Below, piece by piece: positions 1-6,619 of a stretch of 9,309 bases of DNA. The notes beneath the pieces were generated by a model, which saw only the letters and a list, made by a program, of their open reading frames with translations, had not been told where the DNA came from and made no database searches. Source of the stretch: Clostridia bacterium (GTDB lineage Bacteria > Bacillota_A > Clostridia > Christensenellales > Aristaeellaceae); contig JAFQGN010000143.1 of the NCBI GenBank assembly GCA_017398245.1, positions 1 through 9,309 of the forward strand, in the 5' to 3' direction. The first letter of the stretch is position 1; every line of letters starts with the position of its first letter. A program made the translations under genes and the position numbers.

Positions 1-469
1 CTTTGGCCTTTCGGCAAGAAACTACTTCGGCGACGCACGCTACTTCAGAACGATCTATGTCGGCTCTGACATTTGGCAGGGCATTGGCTGGAACTCTATT
101 ATCTATCTGAGCGCTCTGGCCAGCATCGATATGGAACTGTACGAAGCGGCGAGGATCGACGGCGCTGGCCGACTCAAGCAGACCTGGCACATCACCCTGC
201 CGGGCATTGCTCCGACCATCACCATCCTCCTCATCCTGCGTATGGGCAGCATGCTCAGCGTCGGCTACGAGAAGATCATTCTTCTGTACAACGCTATGAT
301 TTATGAGACGGCTGACGTCATCTCCTCCTACGTCTATCGCGTAGGTATTCAGGACATGCAGTTCTCCCGTTCTACTGCTATCAACGTGCTGAACAGTATC
401 TGTAACTTCGTGCTCGTTATCGTTGCCAACAAGGTTTCCGCGTCTGTCTCTGAAACGAGTCTGTGGTAA
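1..469 (+). CDS. Sugar ABC transporter permease, LplB-like (3' part, 5' end outside window)
   Basis: Inner-membrane permease subunit of a carbohydrate ABC importer of the LplB / binding-protein-dependent transport family (BPD_transp_1). The readable frame begins at base 2 and gives the last 155 residues, so roughly the N-terminal half lies upstream of the window. The EAA loop that docks on the ATPase is seen as EAARIDGAGRLKQTW followed by HITLP, fitting EAA-x3-G-x9-I-x-LP. Hydrophobic segments lie on both sides. The C-terminus ends in VSETSLW, an ending I associate with LplB-type permeases. The stop is TAA at 467-469. The next permease starts 15 bases downstream behind an AGGGGAGG ribosome site, so the two are co-transcribed and probably form a heterodimer. 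A substrate-binding protein, if present, should lie upstream of the window. The exact sugar cannot be read from the permease; complex or host-derived oligosaccharides are typical for the family. Confidence 0.93.
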   Translation, partial: FGLSARNYFGDARYFRTIYVGSDIWQGIGWNSIIYLSALASIDMELYEAARIDGAGRLKQTWHITLPGIAPTITILLILRMGSMLSVGYEKIILLYNAMIYETADVISSYVYRVGIQDMQFSRSTAINVLNSICNFVLVIVANKVSASVSETSLW

Positions 470-484
470 AGGGGAGGTGTACAA

Positions 485-1381
485 ATGGCTGCTATTAAAC
501 GTTCCATTGGTGAGCGAGTATTTGAAGTATTCAACTATGTCTTCATGGCGGCGCTGTGCATCGTCTGCTTGTACCCGATGTGGTATGTCTTCTGCGCAGC
601 GTTTTCCGATCCGAACTACATGTACGGCAGCCGCGGCATCCTGATTTGGCCGTATCAGCCGTACAACCTCAAGGGCTTCGAAATGGTCTTCCAGAACCAG
701 AACCTGATCAGGAGCTTCCTGAACACCCTGCTGTACATGGGCGTCGGTACTTTCCTGAACATGTTCCTTACCTGCATGAGCGCTTATGCTCTCTCCCGTA
801 AGGGCTGCTTCTGGAACGGCAAGATCATGAAGTTCGTTGCTTTCACCATGTACTTCCAGGGCGGTATGATCCCGTTCTACCTCATGGTGTTCAACATGGG
901 CCTGCTGAATACCTACTCCGGTATCATCCTGCCCGTTCTGATCTCCACCTATAACATGATCGTTATGCGTACCGCTTTCGCCGGCGTGCCGGATTCCCTC
1001 GAAGAGTCCGCCCACCTCGACGGCGCTTCCGACTGGACGATCCTGTGGAAGATCTATTTCCCGCTGGCTCAGGCCACCGTCGCTGTTGTCGGCCTGTATT
1101 ATGCCGTTTACTGGTGGAACAACTGGTTCAACCCGAGCCTGTTCCTCACCAACGGCAAGTCCAAGTATCCGCTGCAGCTGCTCCTGCGTGAAATCCTGAT
1201 CAACAACGATACCCAGCAGATGACGAACTCCAACTTCGCCTCTCTGGAAGGTATCTCCCAGTACAAGCTGCTGGTTAAGTACTGCGTCATCGTCGTCGCT
1301 ACCGTGCCGATCCTTGTCGCGTATCCCTTCCTGCAGAAGTACTTCGTAAAGGGCGTTATGATCGGTTCCATCAAGGGCTAA
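485..1381 (+). CDS. Carbohydrate ABC transporter permease, YtcP/LplC-like
   Basis: Second permease subunit (298 aa, a usual length) of the same sugar importer. After a short cytoplasmic N-terminus there is a membrane helix at about residues 16-40, then further hydrophobic segments at about 78-103, 115-140, 143-163, 197-212 and 264-282, as expected for a six-helix MalG-type permease. The EAA loop reads EESAHLDGASDWTILWK then IYFPLA (about residues 173-195), with E-S-A replacing E-A-A. The C-terminus KGVMIGSIKG is typical of YtcP-type proteins. The ATG at 485 follows AGGGGAGG (about 469-476) at good spacing. No ATPase gene follows; this group of importers often uses a shared MsmK-type ATPase encoded elsewhere (family knowledge, not visible here). 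Transcription ends at the hairpin directly after the stop. Twelve of 13 lysine codons are AAG, suggesting strong expression. Confidence 0.95.
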   Translation: MAAIKRSIGERVFEVFNYVFMAALCIVCLYPMWYVFCAAFSDPNYMYGSRGILIWPYQPYNLKGFEMVFQNQNLIRSFLNTLLYMGVGTFLNMFLTCMSAYALSRKGCFWNGKIMKFVAFTMYFQGGMIPFYLMVFNMGLLNTYSGIILPVLISTYNMIVMRTAFAGVPDSLEESAHLDGASDWTILWKIYFPLAQATVAVVGLYYAVYWWNNWFNPSLFLTNGKSKYPLQLLLREILINNDTQQMTNSNFASLEGISQYKLLVKYCVIVVATVPILVAYPFLQKYFVKGVMIGSIKG

Positions 1382-1391
1382 TCAAAACAGC

Positions 1392-1427
1392 AATACGCCG
1401 AAGGGGCATCCCTTCGGCGTATTTTTT
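1392..1427 (+). terminator. Rho-independent terminator after the sugar permease genes
   Basis: A perfect 14-bp inverted repeat, AATACGCCGAAGGG (1392-1405) with CCCTTCGGCGTATT (1410-1423), closes on a GCAT loop and runs into six T residues (1422-1427). It begins 10 bases after the permease stop codon. It separates the sugar importer transcript from galE, which has its own promoter further downstream. Confidence 0.95.
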
Positions 1428-1449
1428 GTGCATTAATTGCACCACGCCA

Positions 1450-1478
1450 TTGAAATATTCCTTTGTTTAAAGTATAAT
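1450..1478 (+). promoter_or_regulatory. Sigma-A type promoter for galE
   Basis: TTGAAA (-35, 1450-1455) and a consensus TATAAT (-10, 1473-1478) are separated by exactly 17 bases. The element sits between the upstream terminator and the galE ribosome binding site GGGAGG (1486-1491). Transcription would start near 1485, so the leader is only about 15-20 bases. No operator-like repeat is obvious, consistent with strong constitutive expression. Confidence 0.88.
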
Positions 1479-1501
1479 ATTCTTTGGGAGGATTGATAAC
1501 C

Positions 1502-2512
1502 ATGAAGATTCTTTTGACCGGCGGCGCCGGATACATCGGCACCCATACCTGTATCGAGCTGATCAACGCTGGCTATGATATCGTCGTTTGCGATAATTTT
1601 GTAAACAGCCAGCCCGAATCCATGAACCGCGCAATGCAGATCACCGGCAAGACCTTCCCGGTCTATGCGCTGGATTGCCGCGATGAAGCCAAGCTGGAAG
1701 TGCTCTTTGAACAGGAAAAGCCGGAAGCCGTCATCCATTTTGCCGGCCTGAAGGCTGTGGGCGAGTCTGTCCAGAAGCCGCTGGAGTATTACGAGAATAA
1801 TCTGAACGCCACCTTCGTTCTCATGAAGGTGATGGAAAAGTACGATTGTAAGAAGATCGTCTTCTCCTCTTCTGCGACTGTGTATGGCGAGCAGGATGAA
1901 ATGCCCCTCGTCGAGACCATGAAGTGCACTCGCTGCTCTAACCCCTATGGCTGGACCAAGTACATGATCGAGCAGATTATGCGCGATTACGCGGTCGCCC
2001 ATCCGGATTGGTCTGTCGTTCTGCTGCGCTACTTCAACCCCGTCGGCGCGCATGAAAGCGGCATGATCGGCGAAAACCCGAACGGCATTCCGAACAACCT
2101 GATGCCGCGCGTGACCCAGGCTGCGCTGGGCAAGATGAAGATGCTGGGCGTCATGGGTAATGACTATCCGACTCCGGACGGCACCTGCCTGCGCGACTAT
2201 ATCCTTGTTGTCGACTTGGCGAAGGGCCACGTCTGCGCCATCAATTATGCCAAGACCAACAACGGTTGCGACGTGTTCAACCTCGGCACCGGCGTTGGTT
2301 ACAGCGTTCTGGATATCATCAATACCTTTGAGCGCGTGAACAACATCAAGGTTCCGCACGAAATCGTCGCTCGTCGCCCCGGCGATCTGCCGATGGCCTA
2401 TTCCAATCCGGAAAAGGCTGAGAAGATTCTCGGCTGGAAGGCGGAAAAGACGCTGGACGATATGTGCCGTGACAGCTGGAACTGGCAGCAGAAGAACCCC
2501 AACGGATATTGA
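1502..2512 (+). CDS. galE: UDP-glucose 4-epimerase
   Basis: Cytoplasmic NAD-dependent short-chain dehydrogenase-type epimerase interconverting UDP-glucose and UDP-galactose in the Leloir pathway and in sugar-nucleotide supply for cell-surface polymers. It has 336 aa, close to the E. coli enzyme (338). The Rossmann motif TGGAGYIG lies at residues 6-13. The catalytic triad falls at Ser124 (in SSSATVYG), Tyr149 and Lys153 (YGWTK), the same numbering as E. coli GalE. The sugar-nucleotide region has RYFNPVGAH and Arg231 in RDY. I chose ATG 1502, 10 bases after GGGAGG; an in-frame TTG at 1484 overlaps the ribosome site and is too close to the predicted transcription start. Two oddities: the usual RDYIHVVDL reads RDYILVVDL (Leu235), and the specificity position equivalent to E. 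coli Tyr299 / human Cys307 is Ala299, which may allow N-acetylated substrates. By hand count all 22 lysines use AAG. It is monocistronic between its own promoter and terminator. Confidence 0.96.
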   Translation: MKILLTGGAGYIGTHTCIELINAGYDIVVCDNFVNSQPESMNRAMQITGKTFPVYALDCRDEAKLEVLFEQEKPEAVIHFAGLKAVGESVQKPLEYYENNLNATFVLMKVMEKYDCKKIVFSSSATVYGEQDEMPLVETMKCTRCSNPYGWTKYMIEQIMRDYAVAHPDWSVVLLRYFNPVGAHESGMIGENPNGIPNNLMPRVTQAALGKMKMLGVMGNDYPTPDGTCLRDYILVVDLAKGHVCAINYAKTNNGCDVFNLGTGVGYSVLDIINTFERVNNIKVPHEIVARRPGDLPMAYSNPEKAEKILGWKAEKTLDDMCRDSWNWQQKNPNGY

Positions 2513-2531
2513 TCCTAATTTCCGAAACAGC

Positions 2532-2560
2532 GCCCCGTCGGAGAACCGGCGGGGCATTTA
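2532..2560 (+). terminator. Probable terminator after galE
   Basis: GCCCCGTCGG (2532-2541) pairs with CCGGCGGGGC (2546-2555), with one T-G wobble, around an AGAA loop. The hairpin starts 20 bases after the galE stop. The following run (ATTTATTC) is only moderately T-rich, so termination may be incomplete. Confidence 0.8.
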
Positions 2561-2596
2561 TTCAATCCGAACCTTTTTGATTGCTAAGGAGCAGAG

Positions 2597-2914
2597 ATGA
2601 AAACTACTCATAAAAAGCTGGTGCGCGACAGGATTCCGGAAATCATTCGGGAAGATGGGAAAACCCCGGTCTGCCGCACGCTTTCGCAAGAGGAATACCT
2701 TGCAGAATTGCGCAAGAAGCTGCAGGAGGAAGTGCGGGAATTTCTGGAAGCGAACGATCCGGCTGAACTGGCGGACATTTGCGAGGTGATAGACGCGTTT
2801 GCGGAACTCCTTGGCGGAAAAGAGAGGATACTCCAGATTCAGCAACGCAAGCGGGAAAGCAACGGCGCGTTCGCAGAACGCATCTTTCTTGAATCGGTCT
2901 TGAGCGAAGAATGA
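2597..2914 (+). CDS. MazG-like nucleoside triphosphate pyrophosphohydrolase (phosphoribosyl-ATP pyrophosphohydrolase-like)
   Basis: Small (105 aa) all-alpha NTP pyrophosphatase-like protein. The N-terminus KLVRDRIPEIIREDGK is characteristic of the short MazG-related proteins often annotated as phosphoribosyl-ATP pyrophosphohydrolase-like. The magnesium-binding pattern is present: E44-E45-x2-E48 in one helix and E57-x2-D60 (with E63 and D66) in the next. Family members hydrolyse NTPs to NMP and pyrophosphate, often in house-cleaning of damaged nucleotides. The substrate here is unknown, and nothing in the window suggests histidine biosynthesis. The ATG at 2597 follows AAGGA (2586-2590). The gene ends 69 bases before the reductase gene with no convincing terminator between them, so it may be the first gene of that transcript, although a functional link is not evident. 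It mixes AAA and AAG lysine codons, unlike galE just upstream. Confidence 0.85.
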   Translation: MKTTHKKLVRDRIPEIIREDGKTPVCRTLSQEEYLAELRKKLQEEVREFLEANDPAELADICEVIDAFAELLGGKERILQIQQRKRESNGAFAERIFLESVLSEE

Positions 2915-2983
2915 GGCTGAAACTTGCGTCGTGCAAGAAATATACTGTTATTGTCGTATTATGCAACGAAAGGACTTGAAGTT

Positions 2984-3916
2984 ATGAGCCTTACACAAGC
3001 AGAGATCACCGCTGTCAAAGGACAGGGTTTTTTGCAGAACAGGGGAACAGAGCTATTTTCCGGCCGCGTTGTTGCGCCAGGTACGGTTTTCACTGCGCAG
3101 AATTTTGCCGACTTGGCTGAGCTGGCCAATACATACGGCAACGGAAAGCTGATTTGCACCAGCAGGCTGTCGGTCGAAGTCCCCGGGATTCCGTACGAGA
3201 AAATTGAACCCGCGAAGCAGTTTGCGGCGGAGCATGGTTTGCGCTTTGGCGGAACCGGTGCGAAAGTACGGCCGGTTGCTTCCTGTAAGGGCACGACCTG
3301 CATTTATGGCAATTACGATACGCACGCGCTTGCGACGAGAATCCATGAGCAGTTCTACATTGGCTGGACGGACGTCAAACTGCCGCATAAGTTCAAGATC
3401 ACTGTGGGCGGCTGCCCGAACAGCTGCATGAAGCCGAGTCTGAATGACTTTGGCGTGGAAGGCCGCAAGGCGCCGGTGTTTGATGCTGAAAAATGCCGCG
3501 GCTGCGCAAGTTGCGCTGTGGAAAAGCGCTGCCCGATGAAAGCGGCGAAGGTTGTGGACGGAAAACTGCATATTGATGAAAGCGTGTGCCTGAATTGCGG
3601 CGTCTGCACCGGAAAATGCCCGTTCCAGGCCGTTGCGCACGATTCCAAAACGATGTATCAGATCTATGTGGGCGGCACATGGGGAAAGCGCAGCCGCATG
3701 GGCACGCCGCTTTCGCGCCTTGTGACGGAGGACGAGATCTTGCCGATTCTTGAAAAGACGTTGCTTTGGTACAAGGAAAACGCTTTTGCGAAAGAGCGCC
3801 TCGGCATGGCGATCGATCGTATCGGCGCGGAAAAGCTGGAAGCAGCGCTGATGAGCGACGATCTTCTGGCTCGCAAGGAAGAGATCCTTGCCAAGGAGAT
3901 CCTCACGAGGGGATAA
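2984..3916 (+). CDS. Siroheme/4Fe-4S nitrite- or sulfite-reductase-like protein with two ferredoxin clusters
   Basis: Predicted cytoplasmic redox enzyme (310 aa) of the nitrite/sulfite reductase superfamily (DsrA/AsrC-like). In order: a ferredoxin-like half domain at about residues 20-90; the siroheme-4Fe4S domain at about 93-165 with C101-x4-C106 and C144-x3-C148 (GGCPNSC); then a two-cluster ferredoxin module. Its first cluster is C171-x2-C174-x2-C177-x5-C183 (longer than the usual last spacing) and the second is a canonical C202-x2-C205-x2-C208-x3-C212-P. The likely reaction is six-electron reduction of sulfite or nitrite, but the substrate cannot be assigned. No AsrA- or AsrB-like partner is present. 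I chose ATG 2984, 9 bases after AAAGGA (2969-2974); an in-frame TTG at 2924 lacks such a site. The stop lies 1 base before the binding-protein start, so the enzyme is translationally linked to the ABC importer. Lysine codons are mixed (10 of 25 AAA). Confidence 0.88.
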   Translation: MSLTQAEITAVKGQGFLQNRGTELFSGRVVAPGTVFTAQNFADLAELANTYGNGKLICTSRLSVEVPGIPYEKIEPAKQFAAEHGLRFGGTGAKVRPVASCKGTTCIYGNYDTHALATRIHEQFYIGWTDVKLPHKFKITVGGCPNSCMKPSLNDFGVEGRKAPVFDAEKCRGCASCAVEKRCPMKAAKVVDGKLHIDESVCLNCGVCTGKCPFQAVAHDSKTMYQIYVGGTWGKRSRMGTPLSRLVTEDEILPILEKTLLWYKENAFAKERLGMAIDRIGAEKLEAALMSDDLLARKEEILAKEILTRG

Positions 3917-3917
3917 T

Positions 3918-4835
3918 ATGCGGAGAATACTGTGTGCTTTGTTCGTCGCGCTGAGCCTTTTTGCGTCGGCGCATGCGGAATCGGTTTCCATTGAGGATGC
4001 ATTCGGCAATACTGCCATGTTGGATCAGGACTGCCGCGTCGTCAGCTGCCATGCTTCCTTTGCACAGTGCTGGCTGCTTTCCGGTGGAACACTTGTAGGC
4101 GTTACTGAAGACGCTATAACAGACCGGGATCTGGAAATTGAAGGCGATATCGGCATTGTCGGCACCGTAAAGAGTATCGATTTGGAGCGTCTTGTCGCTC
4201 TCGAACCGGATTATGTCCTCCTTTCGGCGGATCTGACTGCGCATTTGGAGTTGGAGCCGATCCTGCAGCAAATGGGCATAGCGTATGGATATTTTCGTGA
4301 GGATACGTTTGCGGAATACGCCGCGATTATGCAGCAGTTTTGCGCGATAAACGATCCTACCGGCGAGAGTTATCGGCAGAATGTAACCGAAGTAGAAAAC
4401 AGGATCCGGTCGGTACAAGAGGAAATACCGAAGGAGACAGACGAAACAGTTCTTCTGTTGCGGGCGTTTTCCAGCGGAATGAAAGCGAAAACGGACGATA
4501 ATCTGGCCGGACAGATCCTGAAGGAGTATGGCTTTCTCAACATCGCGGATAGATTCCCGTCTTTGCTGGAAGAGCTGAGCATGGAACAGATCCTGCTGGA
4601 AGACCCGGATCATATTTTCGTGATCACCATGGGGGATGAGAGCGCGGCGCGTGAGTATCTTATGCAGAATGTGGAAAATGATCCGGCGTGGGCGGGGCTT
4701 TCGGCCGTGCGCAACGGGCGTTATGTCGTTTTGCCGCAGGAACTCTTCCACTACAAACCAAACGCGCGTTGGGACGAAAGCTATCGGTATCTTGCGGAGA
4801 TTTTGTATCCTGAATTATTCGCGGAGGCGGAATAA
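3918..4835 (+). CDS. ABC transporter substrate-binding protein, FecB/BtuF-like (PeripBP_2)
   Basis: Extracytoplasmic binding protein (305 aa) feeding the adjacent FecCD-type permease. A signal peptide is clear: MRRILC, a hydrophobic core, and a type I cleavage site after A-H-A at about residue 20. No lipobox cysteine follows, unlike most binding proteins of monoderm bacteria. The mature start ESVSIEDAFGNTAML matches the usual first strand of this family. Other family landmarks are VGTVKSIDLERLVALEPDYVL, KEYGFLNIAD and DPAWAGLSAVRNGRYVVLP. Substrates in the family include ferric siderophores, heme, cobalamin and oxyanions; this one cannot be assigned. Three cysteines and one histidine (C39, C44, H45, C51) cluster near the mature N-terminus. 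ATG 3918 follows GAGGGG (3907-3912), which lies inside the end of the reductase gene; an in-frame TTG at 3888 has no comparable site. The permease begins 4 bases after the stop. Confidence 0.9.
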   Translation: MRRILCALFVALSLFASAHAESVSIEDAFGNTAMLDQDCRVVSCHASFAQCWLLSGGTLVGVTEDAITDRDLEIEGDIGIVGTVKSIDLERLVALEPDYVLLSADLTAHLELEPILQQMGIAYGYFREDTFAEYAAIMQQFCAINDPTGESYRQNVTEVENRIRSVQEEIPKETDETVLLLRAFSSGMKAKTDDNLAGQILKEYGFLNIADRFPSLLEELSMEQILLEDPDHIFVITMGDESAAREYLMQNVENDPAWAGLSAVRNGRYVVLPQELFHYKPNARWDESYRYLAEILYPELFAEAE

Positions 4836-4839
4836 AGGT

Positions 4840-5835
4840 ATGAAAAAGGTTTCGGGAAAGGGGCTATGGCTCATTGGCGCGCTGGCGCTATGCATTTTCA
4901 GCCTGTTTCTCGGAACCTTTTTTGGCTCAACGAGCACAAGCGTGGCCGATGCGCTTCGCGCGCTCGTTCAGAATGATCGCGCGAGCGCTGCATATCGCAT
5001 TCTTATGTATGTGCGCCTGCCGCGCGTGTTCGGCGCGATGCTGGCCGGCAGTGCGCTTGCCGTTTCCGGAGCGATCATTCAAGCGGCTTTAGGGAATCCT
5101 ATGGCTTCGCCGAACATCATTGGCGTAAATTCCGGCGCGGGTTTTGCGGTTTCGCTTGTCGTTTCCATTGCGCCGATGGCGCTTTGGGCAATGCCGATCG
5201 CCGCTTTTTTCGGCGCGCTCTCGGCTTGTCTTCTGATCTGGCTCATTGCTGCGAAAACCGGTGCAAACCGGGTAACGATCACGCTGATTGGCGTCGCGGT
5301 CAGCAGTATTTTCAGCGCGGGTATCAACGCTGTGAAAACTGTGTTTCCGGAAAGCCTGTATAACACCAGCACATTTTTAATCGGCGGCCTGTCCGGCGTG
5401 GGGTATGAACGCCTGCTGCCCGCAGGCGCGCTGATCATTTTCGCGCTGGCAGCGGCTTTTATCTGTGCGCGGCATATCGATGTGCTCTCGATGGGGGAAG
5501 AAACTGCCGCCTCGCTTGGTATGCCGGTGAAGGCGTTTCGATTTGTGCTGCTCGTTCTGGCGAGCATTCTAGCGGGGAGCGCAGTCAGCTTTGCGGGGCT
5601 CCTCGGCTTTGTGGGTCTGCTCGTTCCGCATATCAGCCGGCGCATCATCGGCAGCAAAAACCGGCTGCTCCTGCCGTTCTGCGCATTTAGCGGCGCGTCG
5701 CTCGTTCTCCTGTGCGATCTGCTCGGTCGCGTCCTTTTTGCGCCGTATGAATTGCCGGTCGGCATACTGCTTTCGTTCATCGGCGGGCCGTTTTTCATCG
5801 CGCAGATCATGGGCCAGAGGAGGAGAACGCTATGA
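4840..5835 (+). CDS. FecCD/BtuC-family ABC transporter permease
   Basis: Integral membrane subunit (331 aa, typical) of an importer for iron-siderophore, heme, cobalamin or similar chelates; it works as a homodimer. The family hallmark appears near residues 59-102: RLPRVFGAMLAGSALAVSGA, then GNPMASPNIIGVNSGAGFA. Later landmarks are SMGEETAASLGM (the ATPase coupling region), FAGLLGFVGLLVPHISRRIIG and ELPVGILLSFIGGPFF near the C-terminus. Hydrophobic segments fill the protein, consistent with about ten helices. I chose ATG 4840, with GGAGG at 4823-4827 about 12 bases upstream inside the end of the binding-protein gene. An upstream in-frame start at 4636 would read through the binding-protein gene and is not credible. 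The stop overlaps the ATPase start as ATGA, indicating coupled translation. Confidence 0.95.
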   Translation: MKKVSGKGLWLIGALALCIFSLFLGTFFGSTSTSVADALRALVQNDRASAAYRILMYVRLPRVFGAMLAGSALAVSGAIIQAALGNPMASPNIIGVNSGAGFAVSLVVSIAPMALWAMPIAAFFGALSACLLIWLIAAKTGANRVTITLIGVAVSSIFSAGINAVKTVFPESLYNTSTFLIGGLSGVGYERLLPAGALIIFALAAAFICARHIDVLSMGEETAASLGMPVKAFRFVLLVLASILAGSAVSFAGLLGFVGLLVPHISRRIIGSKNRLLLPFCAFSGASLVLLCDLLGRVLFAPYELPVGILLSFIGGPFFIAQIMGQRRRTL

Positions 5836-6593
5836 TCCGCCTGCAGAACGTTTCGTTTTCGTACCCGTCAAAACAGGTGCTGGAATCCTGCAGCGCGCAG
5901 TTTGAACGGGGAGAGCTGTGCGCGATCGTCGGGCCGAATGGCAGCGGAAAAACGACCATGCTCAGGCTCCTCAGCCGTTTGCTCCTGCCCGAAAACGGGC
6001 GGCTTTACCTGAATGAACGCGCGTATGAGGCGTTTTCCAGACGAGAATTTGCGCGTGCAGTTGCGCTTATGCCACAAAAAAGCACCGTTCCGGAGATGAC
6101 GGTGCAGGAATTTGTGGAACATGCGCGCTACCCATACCTTTCTTTTGCACAAAAACTATCCACAGATGATCGACTGCATGTGGATAATGCTTTGCAGTAC
6201 ACGCATATGCAGGGTTTGCGGGACCGATATTTGCGCGAGCTCTCGGGCGGCGAATGCCAGCGCGCGTATCTCGCGCTGCTGCTTGCGCAGACGACGGACC
6301 ACGTTCTCTTGGATGAACCGACAAATCATCTGGACGTTTCCGCCCAGTTTGAGGTCATGCGCATTTTACGCGCAATGCGCGATGAAAATAAATGCGTCGT
6401 CGCGGTCCTGCACGATCTCAGCCTTGCGCTTCGCTTCTGCGATCGCGTTATTGTCATGGACAAGGGGCGCATCGTTGCGGACGCGCGGCCGGATCGGATC
6501 GCCGAGAGCGCTGTATTGCGCGAAGTTTTTGGCGTGCGCTGTACGATGGTGAAAACCGAAAGTTCTTACCACTATGCTTTTGACCCTGTCTGA
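5832..6593 (+). CDS. ABC transporter ATP-binding protein, FecE/BtuD-like
   Basis: Cytoplasmic ATPase (253 aa, normal length) that powers the importer. All motifs are intact: Walker A GPNGSGKT (34-41), Q-loop Gln82 in LMPQKS, signature LSGGECQ (137-143), Walker B with the D-loop in LLDEPTNHLD (159-168) and the switch histidine His194 in LHDLSLA. The tail FGVRCTMVKTESSYHYAF resembles the C-terminus of FecE-type ATPases. Its start overlaps the permease stop by four bases (ATGA) and is preceded by AGAGGAGGAG. It is the last gene of the unit; a hairpin follows 29 bases after the stop. Together with the binding protein and permease it makes a complete importer. Confidence 0.95.
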   Translation: MIRLQNVSFSYPSKQVLESCSAQFERGELCAIVGPNGSGKTTMLRLLSRLLLPENGRLYLNERAYEAFSRREFARAVALMPQKSTVPEMTVQEFVEHARYPYLSFAQKLSTDDRLHVDNALQYTHMQGLRDRYLRELSGGECQRAYLALLLAQTTDHVLLDEPTNHLDVSAQFEVMRILRAMRDENKCVVAVLHDLSLALRFCDRVIVMDKGRIVADARPDRIAESAVLREVFGVRCTMVKTESSYHYAFDPV

Positions 6594-6619
6594 ACGGGTC
6601 TCTGGCTTTGGAATGCATG

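Noticed and set aside
1383..1500. Riboswitch or attenuator in the region before galE
   Set aside because: The hairpin there is a plain terminator and the predicted galE leader is only about 15-20 bases, too short for a riboswitch.
1433..2557. Antisense open frame of 374 codons opposite galE
   Set aside because: Its product is a low-complexity His/Arg/Ala-rich shadow of galE and runs through both the galE promoter and terminator; not a gene.
2923..2937. Short hairpin CTTGC / GCAAG between the MazG-like gene and the reductase gene
   Set aside because: Only five pairs and no T-run, so not called a terminator.
2941..2962. Possible -10 boxes TATACT (2941-2946) and TATTAT (2957-2962) before the reductase gene
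   Set aside because: Neither has an acceptable -35 at 16-18 bases (TGAAAC and CAAGAA at 17-base spacing), so a separate promoter for the reductase unit could not be supported, though it is not excluded.
3053..4018. Long antisense open frame (321 codons) across the reductase and binding-protein genes
   Set aside because: It lies opposite two well-supported genes, its translation has no recognisable domain, and no ribosome site or promoter supports it; it reflects the GC-skewed third positions of the real genes.
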